A stretch of DNA of 39,172 nt from Bacillota bacterium (lineage in GTDB: Bacteria; Bacillota; Clostridia; Tissierellales; Tissierellaceae): NCBI GenBank assembly GCA_030602225.1, contig JAUWAD010000009.1, positions 1-39,172 of the forward strand, in the 5' to 3' direction. The notes beneath the pieces are model-generated. The model was not told where the DNA came from. It did no database searches and saw only the letters and a list, made by a program, of their open reading frames with translations. This document shows positions 1 to 7,813 of the stretch, in pieces (within the stretch, counting starts at the first letter, position 1; each line of letters starts with the position of its first letter). The translations under genes were made by a program, and so were the position numbers.

Positions 1-176
1 TATGCTTTTTTAAGCAAAGGAAGAGCCTTTGCATATTGATTGTAGTTAAGGTATCCATCACTCTTAGCTAATGCTAAAAAATGATTGTAGATGAATCTGC
101 TACAACCAATATTTTTGTTGATTAATGCAGCCTGTTCAGTTGTTGGGTACAATCTATATTTATAAGCTCTGTTCAT
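1..176 (-). CDS. tnpB: TnpB-type RNA-guided nuclease of an IS200/IS605 element, N-terminal part (runs off the left edge)
   Basis: Reading the minus strand from an ATG at 176 gives 58 codons without a stop before the window ends. The peptide begins MNRAYKYRLYPTTEQAAL, followed by INKNIGCSRFIYN. This is the N-terminal helix-turn-helix signature of OrfB/TnpB proteins (basic start, K-Y-R-L-Y-P-T-x-x-Q, then a G-C-x-R-x-x-x-N segment). TnpB is the transposon-encoded ancestor of Cas12 and is guided by an omega RNA made from the element's 3' end, which lies outside this window. The RuvC catalytic residues are also outside, so activity cannot be judged. A good Shine-Dalgarno (AAGGAG) lies about 9 nt upstream of the ATG. 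No tnpA lies upstream of it in the window. Confidence 0.85.
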   Translation of the reverse strand, partial: MNRAYKYRLYPTTEQAALINKNIGCSRFIYNHFLALAKSDGYLNYNQYAKALPLLKKA

Positions 177-243
177 TATACTCAACTCCTTGATATTAGT
201 ATATCACAGCTAGTTTAGTCGAACAAGTGTTTTGTAGAAATAT

Positions 244-290
244 CTAGTAATTCATCTCCTACCTGCAGAGGAAGGAGTATTCTTACCAAG
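244..290 (+). mobile_element. IS200/IS605 right-end-like hairpin sequence (possible relic)
   Basis: The stretch starting AATTCATCTCC holds a hairpin at 256-277: CTCCT, an A.A mismatch, CCT, loop GCAG, then AGG, A and AGGAG. It is followed by GTATTCTTACC. From memory, AATTCATCTCCyACCT...GGAG...TTCTT resembles the 3' (right-end, omega-RNA scaffold) sequence of clostridial tnpB elements. Here it points rightward, opposite to the tnpB at 1-176. It may be a decayed end of another copy, or this element's own terminal hairpin. The rest of 177-307 shows nothing else I can name. Confidence 0.35.
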
Positions 291-304
291 AGATTTTGAT
301 AAAA

Positions 305-333
305 CAACCCCCAAAACCCTAGGGTTTTGGGGG
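305..333 (-). terminator. Rho-independent terminator of pucG
   Basis: A perfect 26-nt palindrome at 308-333 (CCCCCAAAACCCT, then its complement) lies 5 nt beyond the pucG stop codon. On the minus strand it is followed by a T-rich stretch (TTGTTTT). Confidence 0.85.
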
Positions 334-338
334 TATAA

Positions 339-1547
339 TTATGCTTCATACACATTAAGTGCTGCTTGTAATGCCTCTCCTCTATTTACTTTGACTCCTT
401 TTCTTATTAGAGTTGCCTCCAATGCAGATAGTACTCTTAGAACATTTTCCTTTCTACAACTATATCCCATTGAACCAATTCTCCAGATCTTTCCTGTTAA
501 GGGACCAAAAGCAGCTGCTATTTCAACACTGAAGTTTCTGATCATTTCCAATCTAACCTCAGACTCAACCACTCCATCAGGTACCATAACACATGTAACA
601 GTTGGAACCTTGTCAAACTCTTCTCCAAATATTTCAAGACCCATTGCCTCTAATCCTTCTACAAGAGCTTTTTCATTGTACTTATGTCTTTTTATTCTTT
701 CTTCAAGACTTTCTTCTTTTATTATCCTAAGACCTTCTCTTAGAGCATATAGCATGGAGGTTGCTTCTGTGTGGTGATTTAGTCTCTTAGGTGACCAGTA
801 CTCCTGTATCTGGCTTAAATCTAAATAATTAGTAGAAATCATTCTATCATTGAATGAATCCTTATCAAGTCCTTGTTCAATTTTCTTTCTCTCTAAAAGA
901 ATCTTTTCTACTCTTTCATTATATGTTAATGGAGCCATTCCAGTGGGAACTGATAAGCACTTTTGTGTTCCACCAATAACTGCATCTATTTTCCATTCAT
1001 CTGTTTTAAATTCTGTTCCTGTAAGGGTTGCGACAGAGTCTACTACTAATAGAATGTCTTTCTCTCTACAATAATGTCCCAACTCTTTTAGTGGCTGCAT
1101 TCTACCAGTTGATGTCTCTCCATGAACAATTGCTACAACTTTGGGATTAAACTCATCAATTTCTTTTTTTAGCTGTTGGAAGGAATATGTTGTTCCCCAC
1201 TCAATCTCAGTAGTGTGTACATCTCCTCCTGCTCTTTTAGATATCTCTGTTAAAAGGTGCCCGAATCTTCCAAATATGGGAACATATACCTTATCTCCCT
1301 TTTCTATTATCCCTGATAGAACAGCCTCTATTCCTGCTCTTGCAGTCCCATCAACCACGAATGTCTGCTGGTTTTCGGTTTGAAAAGTATATCTTAGTAA
1401 ATCTTGAACCTCATCCATGATATTAAGGAAATCAGGATCATATTGACCAAGTATGGGGGCACTCATTGCCCTAAGTACTCTTGGTTCCGCTTCTACAGGT
1501 CCTGGAGTCATAATAGTCCTTTGTGGTATCACTAATTCTTTATACAT
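339..1547 (-). CDS. pucG: (S)-ureidoglycine--glyoxylate aminotransferase, PucG-like
   Basis: PLP-dependent class V aminotransferase of 402 residues. It matches the PucG family throughout: TPGPVEAEPRVLRAMSAPI at the N terminus, GQYDP around Q35, WGTT at 117-120, HGETSTGR at 142-149, the PLP-contacting D170, the Schiff-base lysine K196 in GGTQKCLS, and GPLTGKIWRIGSMGYSCRKE near the C terminus. PucG transfers the amino group of ureidoglycine to glyoxylate, giving glycine and oxalurate (N-carbamoyl-2-oxoglycine). The ATG has a strong SD (AAGGAGG). It is monocistronic: its own terminator lies downstream, and a terminator separates it from the symporter upstream. Plain alanine--glyoxylate aminotransferase is the alternative, but the close match and the AllC/AllE/AllFGH neighbours favour the ureidoglycine role. 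Confidence 0.9.
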   Translation of the reverse strand: MYKELVIPQRTIMTPGPVEAEPRVLRAMSAPILGQYDPDFLNIMDEVQDLLRYTFQTENQQTFVVDGTARAGIEAVLSGIIEKGDKVYVPIFGRFGHLLTEISKRAGGDVHTTEIEWGTTYSFQQLKKEIDEFNPKVVAIVHGETSTGRMQPLKELGHYCREKDILLVVDSVATLTGTEFKTDEWKIDAVIGGTQKCLSVPTGMAPLTYNERVEKILLERKKIEQGLDKDSFNDRMISTNYLDLSQIQEYWSPKRLNHHTEATSMLYALREGLRIIKEESLEERIKRHKYNEKALVEGLEAMGLEIFGEEFDKVPTVTCVMVPDGVVESEVRLEMIRNFSVEIAAAFGPLTGKIWRIGSMGYSCRKENVLRVLSALEATLIRKGVKVNRGEALQAALNVYEA

Positions 1548-1696
1548 AAACTTACCTCCTTGTATGTGAGCTTGGCACTTGCAGCTCCCACTATCCTCTA
1601 TTACTATTTTCTTATATTTTTATCAAGAAATAACTATCAATAGTTGCTAAAGTATACATTTTTTTATGGAAGTTCTAGACAATTAAGTATAAAGGG

Positions 1697-1735
1697 AAAA
1701 CCCACTTGGCTTAAGGAACCTAAGTGGGTTTTTGG
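1697..1735 (-). terminator. Terminator between the DAACS symporter and pucG (probably bidirectional)
   Basis: An 11-bp perfect stem, AAAACCCACTT (1697-1707) against AAGTGGGTTTT (1722-1732), extends inward by two more pairs. T-runs follow on both strands. It lies about 115 nt past the symporter stop. The remainder of the 1548-1847 gap holds the pucG leader, including a small hairpin near 1566-1592 (GTGAGCT against AGCTCCCAC), and AT-rich sequence with a 14-nt palindrome at 1771-1784 of no evident role. Confidence 0.75.
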
Positions 1736-1847
1736 ATAGTTTATGCAGATTTATATATAACACATAATTTGATTTTATAAAATCTATATTTAGTACACTT
1801 TTCTTGACTTATTTTATTGGTGTAGCTAAATATCGTTGAATAATAAA

Positions 1848-3122
1848 CTATACAGTGCCTACTTCAACAGCATTCTTATACTCAACTACCACTTTCTCAT
1901 TGTATACATCGTAATTAAATTCATTAAGATCTTTTGATACCAACATAGCTATTAAAACATCGATGTCAACGTTCATAATAGTTCTAAGCATTCCTGCAAA
2001 CCAGTCTATTCCAATTAGGATTGCTATACTTTCCATTGGTAATCCCAATGTTGTGGCGAAGAAAGTATAAACTACAACTGAACCACCTGGTACTACTATT
2101 GTTCCCATTGTCATCATTGCTGCAAGTAAAACTCCTGTCATCATTTCTACTGTAGTTAATACTGTTCCAGTAGATTGTGCCATAAATAAAATTGCTAAAA
2201 CATAACATGCAACCGCCCCTGAACTATTCATGGTCATAGTAATAGGTCCTGTAAAGTCAGCAACCTTTCTACTAACACCAAACTTAGTAACTGAATCTTC
2301 CATCTTGGTTGGAAGGCATATTGCACTTGAAGTGATTGTTAATGCCATTATAGACATTTTAGCAAACTTCTTAGGCATTTTCAGTGGATTTACACCAACT
2401 CTAACAGCTGTATAAGGTATGTATAGTGCAAACATTATAAGATCTGCAATTAAAAGTGCCATTAAGAACTTAATCATAGGCATGATAACATCGAATCCTG
2501 TAGTTGCTGCAACTCCTCCCAAAAGAGCAAAAATTCCTATAGGTGCAAACTTCATAACCATCTCAATAATTTGGAGAACTACTCCATTTACATCTTTTAA
2601 AAATGACAAGATATTATCTCTTCCAGTAATTTGAGCATATTTACCAGCAGCTAAACCGAATAAAAGTGAAAATACTATAGCTTGTACTGTTGCTCCTTGG
2701 CTCATTGCTGCAAATATATTAGTTGGTACAAAGTTTACTATTGTATCGATAATTGAAACTGATCCCAAAGTACTTTCTGTAGTTTCAACTCCTGTAGCTA
2801 TGTTTATTCCTACTCCTGGTTGGATTAATAAAGCAAGACCCAGTCCAATGAATGCAGATATAAACGTAAATGAAATTATGTACTTAAATGTATGAAAACT
2901 TAGTTTGCCAGCTCCTGAACCGCCTATGCTTCCAATTGCCCCCGCTACAGATGTCATTATCAATGCTATAATAGACATTTGAATCAATCTTAACCAGATT
3001 GTACCAATAAACTGTATGTTTTTCATTGGCTCTCCTATTAGAGACCCTAGAATCAATGCAAGTGCACTGGCTAATACTATTTGCGATGTAATAGATAAAG
3101 TTTTTTTCTTCGTAATAGACAT
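1848..3122 (-). CDS. DAACS-family (dicarboxylate/amino acid:cation) symporter with an altered substrate site
   Basis: A 424-residue polytopic membrane protein with about eight hydrophobic segments and two re-entrant hairpins, as in GltP/DctA relatives. The first hairpin motif is TITSSAICLPTKMEDS (262-277, family SSSATLP). The TM7 motif reads MNSSGA (298-303) in place of the usual NMDGTA. TM8 reads IDWFAGMLRTIMNV (372-385), keeping the substrate-carboxylate arginine (R380) and N384, but with Gly377 where amino-acid transporters have the aspartate that holds the substrate amino group. This suggests a carboxylate without a free alpha-amino group. Given the neighbours, an allantoate-like ureido acid or a dicarboxylate are candidates; this is inference. 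SD GGAGAGGAG precedes the ATG. It lies 176 nt downstream of allC on the same strand, with its own candidate promoter. Confidence 0.8.
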   Translation of the reverse strand: MSITKKKTLSITSQIVLASALALILGSLIGEPMKNIQFIGTIWLRLIQMSIIALIMTSVAGAIGSIGGSGAGKLSFHTFKYIISFTFISAFIGLGLALLIQPGVGINIATGVETTESTLGSVSIIDTIVNFVPTNIFAAMSQGATVQAIVFSLLFGLAAGKYAQITGRDNILSFLKDVNGVVLQIIEMVMKFAPIGIFALLGGVAATTGFDVIMPMIKFLMALLIADLIMFALYIPYTAVRVGVNPLKMPKKFAKMSIMALTITSSAICLPTKMEDSVTKFGVSRKVADFTGPITMTMNSSGAVACYVLAILFMAQSTGTVLTTVEMMTGVLLAAMMTMGTIVVPGGSVVVYTFFATTLGLPMESIAILIGIDWFAGMLRTIMNVDIDVLIAMLVSKDLNEFNYDVYNEKVVVEYKNAVEVGTV

Positions 3123-3179
3123 GATTTCTCTCCTCTCCAGACATAATTTTTCCTTAACTATAGAATAATTCCAATAGAT

Positions 3180-3210
3180 TTTATACTATTTTTAGCACCC
3201 CCTTGGTCAA
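3180..3210 (-). promoter_or_regulatory. Candidate promoter of the DAACS symporter, overlapping a PucR-box-like sequence
   Basis: On the minus strand, TTGACC (3210-3205) and TATAAA (3185-3180) are 19 nt apart, which is slightly long. The opposite strand reads CCTTGGTCAA over the -35, close to the C-N-TTGGTTAA core reported for B. subtilis PucR boxes. Both calls are by eye. Confidence 0.3.
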
Positions 3211-3298
3211 AATTATTCTTATTAAGCTCGTTTCATTTTCTATCATCTGACTCATAGTGTTATTATAAATTATAGTTCTGAAAATCTATCTAACACTT

Positions 3299-4540
3299 TT
3301 AATAAGCTAGATCATAGAACATTTCTTTCAGAAGTTCCACTCCATATACATAATCTTCTGGATCAGTAAACTCCAAGTAACTATGACTGATTCCTTTCCT
3401 ACTTGGAACAAAAATTAAAGCTGTTGGTATTTTAGGGGCAAAGATTTGTGCATCGTGACCCGCACCACTATGCATTATTTTATAATCTAACTCTTTTGCA
3501 AGACAAATTTTCTCCATCTTGTTTATAAGGTCTTCATCCATAGGGACTGGATATCCATCCATGTATTGATCTATCTTAATTTTTAAGTTCATCTCATTAG
3601 CTATTGACTCAATTGATGCCTTAAATTTACTAATAAAATCACTCACTACTTCATTATTTGTATGTCTTGTATCAACCGAAAATACAACTTTTCCTGGAAC
3701 AACGTTACTTGTATTAGGGACTACATCTAATCTACCAACTGTTGCTACTAAAGGATCTCCATATTCCTTGCTAAGTTCAATAATTGAATCAATCATTTTT
3801 GCAGCACCGTGTAATGAGTCTCTTCTATAACTCATAGGTGTTGTACCAGCATGATTTGATTCTCCTTCGACCTCTATTAGAAATCTTTTTTGACCAACAA
3901 TGCTATTTACTAATCCAATGGGTTTTCCTTCTTTTTCAAGGACCCCACCTTGTTCGATGTGTAGTTCCAAATAAGCTTTTATATCGTCTCTAATAACAGC
4001 ATTTTCATTTTTGAAATCAAATCCTTTACCTTTCATGGCTTCGGCAAAGCTAACACCATCATGATCAACTAGTTTCTCAACCTCTTCTTTAGAAACTGTA
4101 CCAACAATATTCTTAGATCCCCAGAAAGTATAAGGAAATCTACTTCCTTCTTCTTCTGCCATAGATACGATTTCCAGGTTCTTTTTGGGCACTCCAAATT
4201 CTTCTACCAATTTCTCTATTGCTATAATTCCAGATACTATACCCAACTGCCCATCAAGTCTTCCCCCGCCAACTACTGTATCAATATGAGATCCTACCAT
4301 AATAGTTTCAGTAGCTTGCTCCGTACCTTTAACCATACCATACAAATTTCCAACTTCATCAAACCTAGTTTTAAGGCCTCTTTTTACCATTTCTGATTCT
4401 AAAAACTTTTGTGTATCCATCCAAATATCACTAAACAATGTTCTTGTTATTCCATTATTTTCAGTCTTCCCATACTCACTCAATTCTTCTATTAAATTTG
4501 ATACTTCATTCTTTAAATTATTTCTTTTACTTAAGTCCAA
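3299..4540 (-). CDS. allC: Allantoate amidohydrolase (M20 metallopeptidase family)
   Basis: This 413-residue M20/M28-fold amidohydrolase belongs to the AllC/PucF/N-carbamoyl-amino-acid hydrolase group. The two-metal site is complete: H85 in GSHIDTV, D96 in GRLDGQLG, the acidic run E129-E131 in AEEEGSRF, H194 in LELHIEQG, and H386 in ISHS. The lid domain has NHAGTTPM (229-236) with R240, NTSNVVPG (276-283) and R292. The SGAGHDAQ motif (358-365) is typical of allantoate amidohydrolases, which convert allantoate to (S)-ureidoglycine, CO2 and ammonia. A ureidopropionase or hydantoinase-partner carbamoylase is the alternative, but the AllE and PucG neighbours argue for allantoate. The start is a TTG placed 8 nt after AAAGGGG. 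Upstream lies the small cupin gene on the same strand. Confidence 0.85.
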   Translation of the reverse strand: MDLSKRNNLKNEVSNLIEELSEYGKTENNGITRTLFSDIWMDTQKFLESEMVKRGLKTRFDEVGNLYGMVKGTEQATETIMVGSHIDTVVGGGRLDGQLGIVSGIIAIEKLVEEFGVPKKNLEIVSMAEEEGSRFPYTFWGSKNIVGTVSKEEVEKLVDHDGVSFAEAMKGKGFDFKNENAVIRDDIKAYLELHIEQGGVLEKEGKPIGLVNSIVGQKRFLIEVEGESNHAGTTPMSYRRDSLHGAAKMIDSIIELSKEYGDPLVATVGRLDVVPNTSNVVPGKVVFSVDTRHTNNEVVSDFISKFKASIESIANEMNLKIKIDQYMDGYPVPMDEDLINKMEKICLAKELDYKIMHSGAGHDAQIFAPKIPTALIFVPSRKGISHSYLEFTDPEDYVYGVELLKEMFYDLAY

Positions 4541-4610
4541 AATAACTACCCCTTTCCAAGTTACAGATTAAAAATTAATAATATATACCTGTATAAACCC
4601 ACTAAATATA

Positions 4611-4958
4611 TTATGAGTACAAAATTAACATTATATACTCTAAATCCTCATTCCCGATGGATTCGATTGAATGATAATCCCCATCTTTGCAAATAGCTAA
4701 ATCTCCAGGCTTTAAACAAATTTCTTTGCCATTGTCAATATATTTTGCCTCACCTTTTAAAATGAAGTAAGCTTCTTGATCTCCAGAATGTTGATGATAT
4801 CCGATTGAGTGTCCTGGTTTTATAACTGACTTACCATATAGTCTTCCCTTTCCTAAAAAATCTTCCTGATTAAAAAAATTAATTACTCTGACAAAACCTT
4901 TTCCACCTTTTAAACTCTCAATATCCTCTATCAACATTTCCTCATATGTTCTTATCAA
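4611..4958 (-). CDS. Small single-domain cupin protein of unknown function in the allantoate cluster
   Basis: A 115-residue protein consisting of one cupin_2 barrel. Both metal motifs are intact: G-Y-H-Q-H-S-G-D-Q-E-A-Y then ILKG (motif 1, two His and one Glu), and KPGDLAICKDGDYHSIE (motif 2, third His). No other domain or signal peptide is visible. I chose the TTG at 4958, which lies 8 nt after a perfect AGGAGG; the in-frame GTG nine bases upstream overlaps that SD and is unlikely. It sits between allC and the divergent allE, so a role in ureidoglycine/ureidoglycolate metabolism is plausible. No ureidoglycolate lyase is present in the window, and this is a weak candidate for that gap. Substrate unknown. 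Confidence 0.7.
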   Translation of the reverse strand: MIRTYEEMLIEDIESLKGGKGFVRVINFFNQEDFLGKGRLYGKSVIKPGHSIGYHQHSGDQEAYFILKGEAKYIDNGKEICLKPGDLAICKDGDYHSIESIGNEDLEYIMLILYS

Positions 4959-5269
4959 AAGAAACACCTCCTAACCTAAGTATTAGTAATAAAGATTTCA
5001 TGAAATATGTAAACGATTTCTTATAGTACTGATATTATCATTTTAACTAGAATAATGTTGGATAAACTAATGTTGGTGCTTTTATCTATTATTGATAATC
5101 TATTAACAACTACCCACTTTTTCAGTTTTTCTTATACTTGTTTTACTATAAATATGACAATATATTTTTTATTTTTATCCTCTATTGCTAATGGTTTTTC
5201 TAATGATAAAATCAATAATATATATGTATGGTTGTGTGGATAAATATTTATTATGAAGGGAGCAGTAAT
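4959..5269. other. Divergent intergenic region between the cupin gene and allE
   Basis: About 311 nt, very AT-rich, carrying the SDs of both divergent genes and a candidate allE promoter. TTGGATAA occurs near 5058-5065 and a related TGTGGATAA near 5235-5243; the first resembles repeats in the allF/permease intergenic region. A 62-codon open frame at 5055-5243 lacks an SD and looks non-coding. No RNA gene is recognised. Confidence 0.5.
5138..5166 (+). promoter_or_regulatory. Candidate sigma-A promoter of allE
   Basis: TTGTTT (5138-5143), a 17-nt spacer and TATATT (5161-5166) lie upstream of allE and imply a leader of about 100 nt. Confidence 0.35.
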
Positions 5270-6034
5270 ATGGGTTATAGAAATGATTTACTTAGTAGTA
5301 GAGCAATTATTAAGCATGGTAGTTTTGCTCTTATACCACCAGATGGATTGGTAAATAACGTATTGCCTAATTTTGAAGGAGCAACTTTAAGTATAATAGC
5401 ATCTCCTAAACTAGGAGCTAGCTTTGTGGAGTACCTTGTTGAGTTTGAGCCAGGTGGTGGTAATAGAAGAGGATTTGGCGGAGATGGAGTTGAAACCTTT
5501 GTCTATGTTATCAGCGGAGAACTGGAAATAAATGTGGAGGAAGAAATTTATGTCTTAGAGGAACAGGGATACTTATTCTGTCCACCTAGTAAAAGCATTA
5601 TTATGACAAATAAATCAGATTCTCCAGTTAAATTGGTACTGTACAAGCAAAGATATATACCGGTTGAAGGAGTAAATGAGCCTTGGCTAATTTGTGATAA
5701 TGTTAAAAATCTACCTGTTGTCAACTACTCCGATATGGAAGATGTTACATTAGTTGACTTTTTGCCTACCAGTGTAGAATTTGATATGAACTTTCACATA
5801 TTAACTTTCCAACCAGGAGGATCACATCCTTTTATAGAGACACATGTACAAGAACATGGTGCTTATCTACTATCTGGAGAAGGAATGTATAATTTAGATA
5901 ATGACTGGATATCAGTTAAAAAAGGTGATTTCATCTGGATGGGACCATTTGTTCATCAAGCAACCTATGCTGTTGGTATGGACCCATTATCCTATGTTTA
6001 CTCCAAAGACTGTAATAGAGATCCTGAAATATAG
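5270..6034 (+). CDS. allE: (S)-ureidoglycine aminohydrolase (bicupin)
   Basis: A 254-residue bicupin that closely follows E. coli AllE (YlbA): RAIIKHGSFALIPPDGL near the N terminus, SPKLGASFVEYL, GFGGDGVETFVYVISGE, then the C-terminal cupin. Predicted Mn ligands are E190, H192 and H196 in FIETHVQEHGAYLLSGEG, and Q230 in VHQATY; the protein ends YSKDCNRDPEI. It hydrolyses (S)-ureidoglycine to (S)-ureidoglycolate and ammonia, so it competes with PucG for the product of AllC. The ATG at 5270 has GAAGGGAG upstream; an in-frame GTG/ATG extension 14 codons longer lacks an SD and family similarity. It is transcribed toward oriC, against the local strand bias. A bidirectional terminator follows. Confidence 0.95.
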   Translation: MGYRNDLLSSRAIIKHGSFALIPPDGLVNNVLPNFEGATLSIIASPKLGASFVEYLVEFEPGGGNRRGFGGDGVETFVYVISGELEINVEEEIYVLEEQGYLFCPPSKSIIMTNKSDSPVKLVLYKQRYIPVEGVNEPWLICDNVKNLPVVNYSDMEDVTLVDFLPTSVEFDMNFHILTFQPGGSHPFIETHVQEHGAYLLSGEGMYNLDNDWISVKKGDFIWMGPFVHQATYAVGMDPLSYVYSKDCNRDPEI

Positions 6035-6040
6035 CATATT

Positions 6041-6072
6041 AAAGGGCTTGGTTCGCAGGAACCAAGCCCTTT
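6041..6072. terminator. Bidirectional terminator between allE and pucR
   Basis: A perfect 14-bp stem, AAAGGGCTTGGTTC (6041-6054), loop GCAG, and its complement (6059-6072), separates two convergent genes. The stem begins with an A-run and ends with a T-run, so it can act in both directions. Confidence 0.85.
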
Positions 6073-6074
6073 AA

Positions 6075-7721
6075 TTATCCAATTATCTTTAGAATTTTCA
6101 ATCCCACTTCCAATTCTAACATCTTGTCTCTATCATCAATATCTAGATTTGTTATCTCCTTTATTCGGTTTAATCTATATAATACAGTTTTATAATGGAC
6201 AAATAATTCTTCTGCTGTTTTAACTGCATTTAAGTTGCATTTCAAATACATCTCAAATGTATCTATTAAATCATTATTCTTTTCCTTATCATATTCTTTA
6301 AGTTTTAACAGATTTTGAGGTATGAAGTCAACTAATACATTCCTATCTTCAAAACTACATAGCATTCTATATATTCCTAATTCTTCGTATACAGTTGTAC
6401 CATCTTCTCCAAATATTCTTTTCCCAAAATTCACAGCATCCTTAGATTCATTATAACTTCTTCCAATCTGTGTCATATCTTCAGCTAGACATCCAATTCC
6501 TAAGTTAACCGACACATCTCCCAGTCTCTTTTTAACAGTATTTCTGACTTCAGTTCCAAATTCTTTAAATCGCAATGTAGAATCTTTTCCAATTTCATCC
6601 TTCTCAACTGGCCAAAACACAATTATTTCTTCACCCTTTATTATTGAAATAAGGCCTGTTGTATGGTGGTATGCTATTCTATCGATTATTGTTTTTACTG
6701 TTTCTCTTGATTCCATTAACCACTCAGTTAATGATTCCTTCATCTTTATGGATTTTGGCTTAATAGAAAATATCCCGATATTATATGATTTCCTTAAATC
6801 CCAACCTAGTATGAACCCTCTATCGTACATACTTTGGAGAGAATCGTACTTACCATTAATAAGATCTTCCATTAAGTCGCCTTTGTATCTTAATTGAGAT
6901 TCATTTACCGCAGTTTGTTTCAATATTTCAAGCCTTAATGTATTTGCAGCACTTTCCAATGCAATAAAATCCAATTCCTTAGGGCTACTATTTACTTCTA
7001 CAATTCCTAAATAAGCTTGTATTTTATTTACAACTTCAATTGGTTCAACTGTCAAATGATAAAGAGTATCATCTTTCTCGAATTTCATGTCTATACCGAA
7101 GATAGGATACCCTTCGTATACCATTTTTCGCATTTTCTTCTCTACTATATTTAAATCAGAATAATTTTCATCACTATAGGCTAATATTCTCATTTCATTA
7201 TCAAATATAATAACTGGATTATTAATCAACTCTTCAAGGGTTTGAGCCACAGACTCAATTCCTTTCATACTTAATGAGAGATTATTAAATCTAACATGAC
7301 ACTCTTTATAATAATTAAGTCTCATTACCTGGTCATTAAACAAAATTCCCATAACAGGATAAAGAATATCAATATATTTTCTCTCCCTTGGAATCTCGAT
7401 TATGGGAAATCCAATTGCATTAGATTTATCAATGATTGTTTGGCTTATTCTCTCATACGTAACTGATGTTTTAATAACTATACCAGCAGCACCATTCTTA
7501 GCTACTTCTTCCACTAGCTTAATCTGCGCATCTAAATTATTCTCTATTGAATAAAAGCTAGTTAGAAGTAGTTCACCACCTTTAATCCAATTTGCTATAT
7601 CTGGTCTTTCTACAATAGTTATCCCTTCAACTGATATGTTTTCAATGTTATCCTCACCTGATAATAATACTGCATCATTAAAACAACTCATATCAAGGAT
7701 TTCTTTAAACATGATCCCCAT
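6075..7721 (-). CDS. pucR: PucR-family transcriptional regulator (purine catabolism)
   Basis: A 548-residue regulator with the standard PucR/CdaR layout. The N-terminal PucR domain (about 1-130) includes GEDNIENISVEGITIVERPD and WIKGGELLLTS. A central region has the degenerate GGDEF-like fold (about 280-430). The C-terminal HTH_30 (about 485-545) reads FEMYLKCNLNAVKTAEELF, then HYKTVLYRLNRIKEITNLD. PucR controls purine-degradation genes in B. subtilis, and the ligand there is thought to be a pathway intermediate. Its place between allE and the allK-allH-allG-allF operon suggests it regulates the cluster. The start is uncertain: ATG at 7721 or 7712, or a GTG at 7733; none has a strong SD. Confidence 0.85.
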   Translation of the reverse strand: MGIMFKEILDMSCFNDAVLLSGEDNIENISVEGITIVERPDIANWIKGGELLLTSFYSIENNLDAQIKLVEEVAKNGAAGIVIKTSVTYERISQTIIDKSNAIGFPIIEIPRERKYIDILYPVMGILFNDQVMRLNYYKECHVRFNNLSLSMKGIESVAQTLEELINNPVIIFDNEMRILAYSDENYSDLNIVEKKMRKMVYEGYPIFGIDMKFEKDDTLYHLTVEPIEVVNKIQAYLGIVEVNSSPKELDFIALESAANTLRLEILKQTAVNESQLRYKGDLMEDLINGKYDSLQSMYDRGFILGWDLRKSYNIGIFSIKPKSIKMKESLTEWLMESRETVKTIIDRIAYHHTTGLISIIKGEEIIVFWPVEKDEIGKDSTLRFKEFGTEVRNTVKKRLGDVSVNLGIGCLAEDMTQIGRSYNESKDAVNFGKRIFGEDGTTVYEELGIYRMLCSFEDRNVLVDFIPQNLLKLKEYDKEKNNDLIDTFEMYLKCNLNAVKTAEELFVHYKTVLYRLNRIKEITNLDIDDRDKMLELEVGLKILKIIG

Positions 7722-7777
7722 ATTTACACCCACTTTTTATTTGTTACTAACAATTATACAATAAATTAAACAAATAA

Positions 7778-7813
7778 CAACAGCCCTCACATGAAATCAT
7801 ATGAGGGTTGTTC
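7778..7813 (-). terminator. Terminator of the allF-allG-allH-allK operon
   Basis: AACAACCCTCATATGA pairs with a near-complement, with one G.T mismatch position, across a short AT loop just past the allK stop. It separates that operon from pucR downstream. Confidence 0.7.

Noticed and set aside
391-777. A plus-strand open frame of 128 codons
   Set aside because: It lies antisense inside pucG, whose full-length family match on the minus strand is clear.
1771-1784. Perfect 14-nt palindrome GATTTTATAAAATC
   Set aside because: It is AT-only apart from its end bases, lacks a T-run, and is expected by chance in such sequence.
5055-5243. A 62-codon plus-strand open frame with hydrophobic content upstream of allE
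   Set aside because: It has no Shine-Dalgarno sequence, lies in very AT-rich DNA, overlaps the candidate allE promoter, and resembles no family I know.
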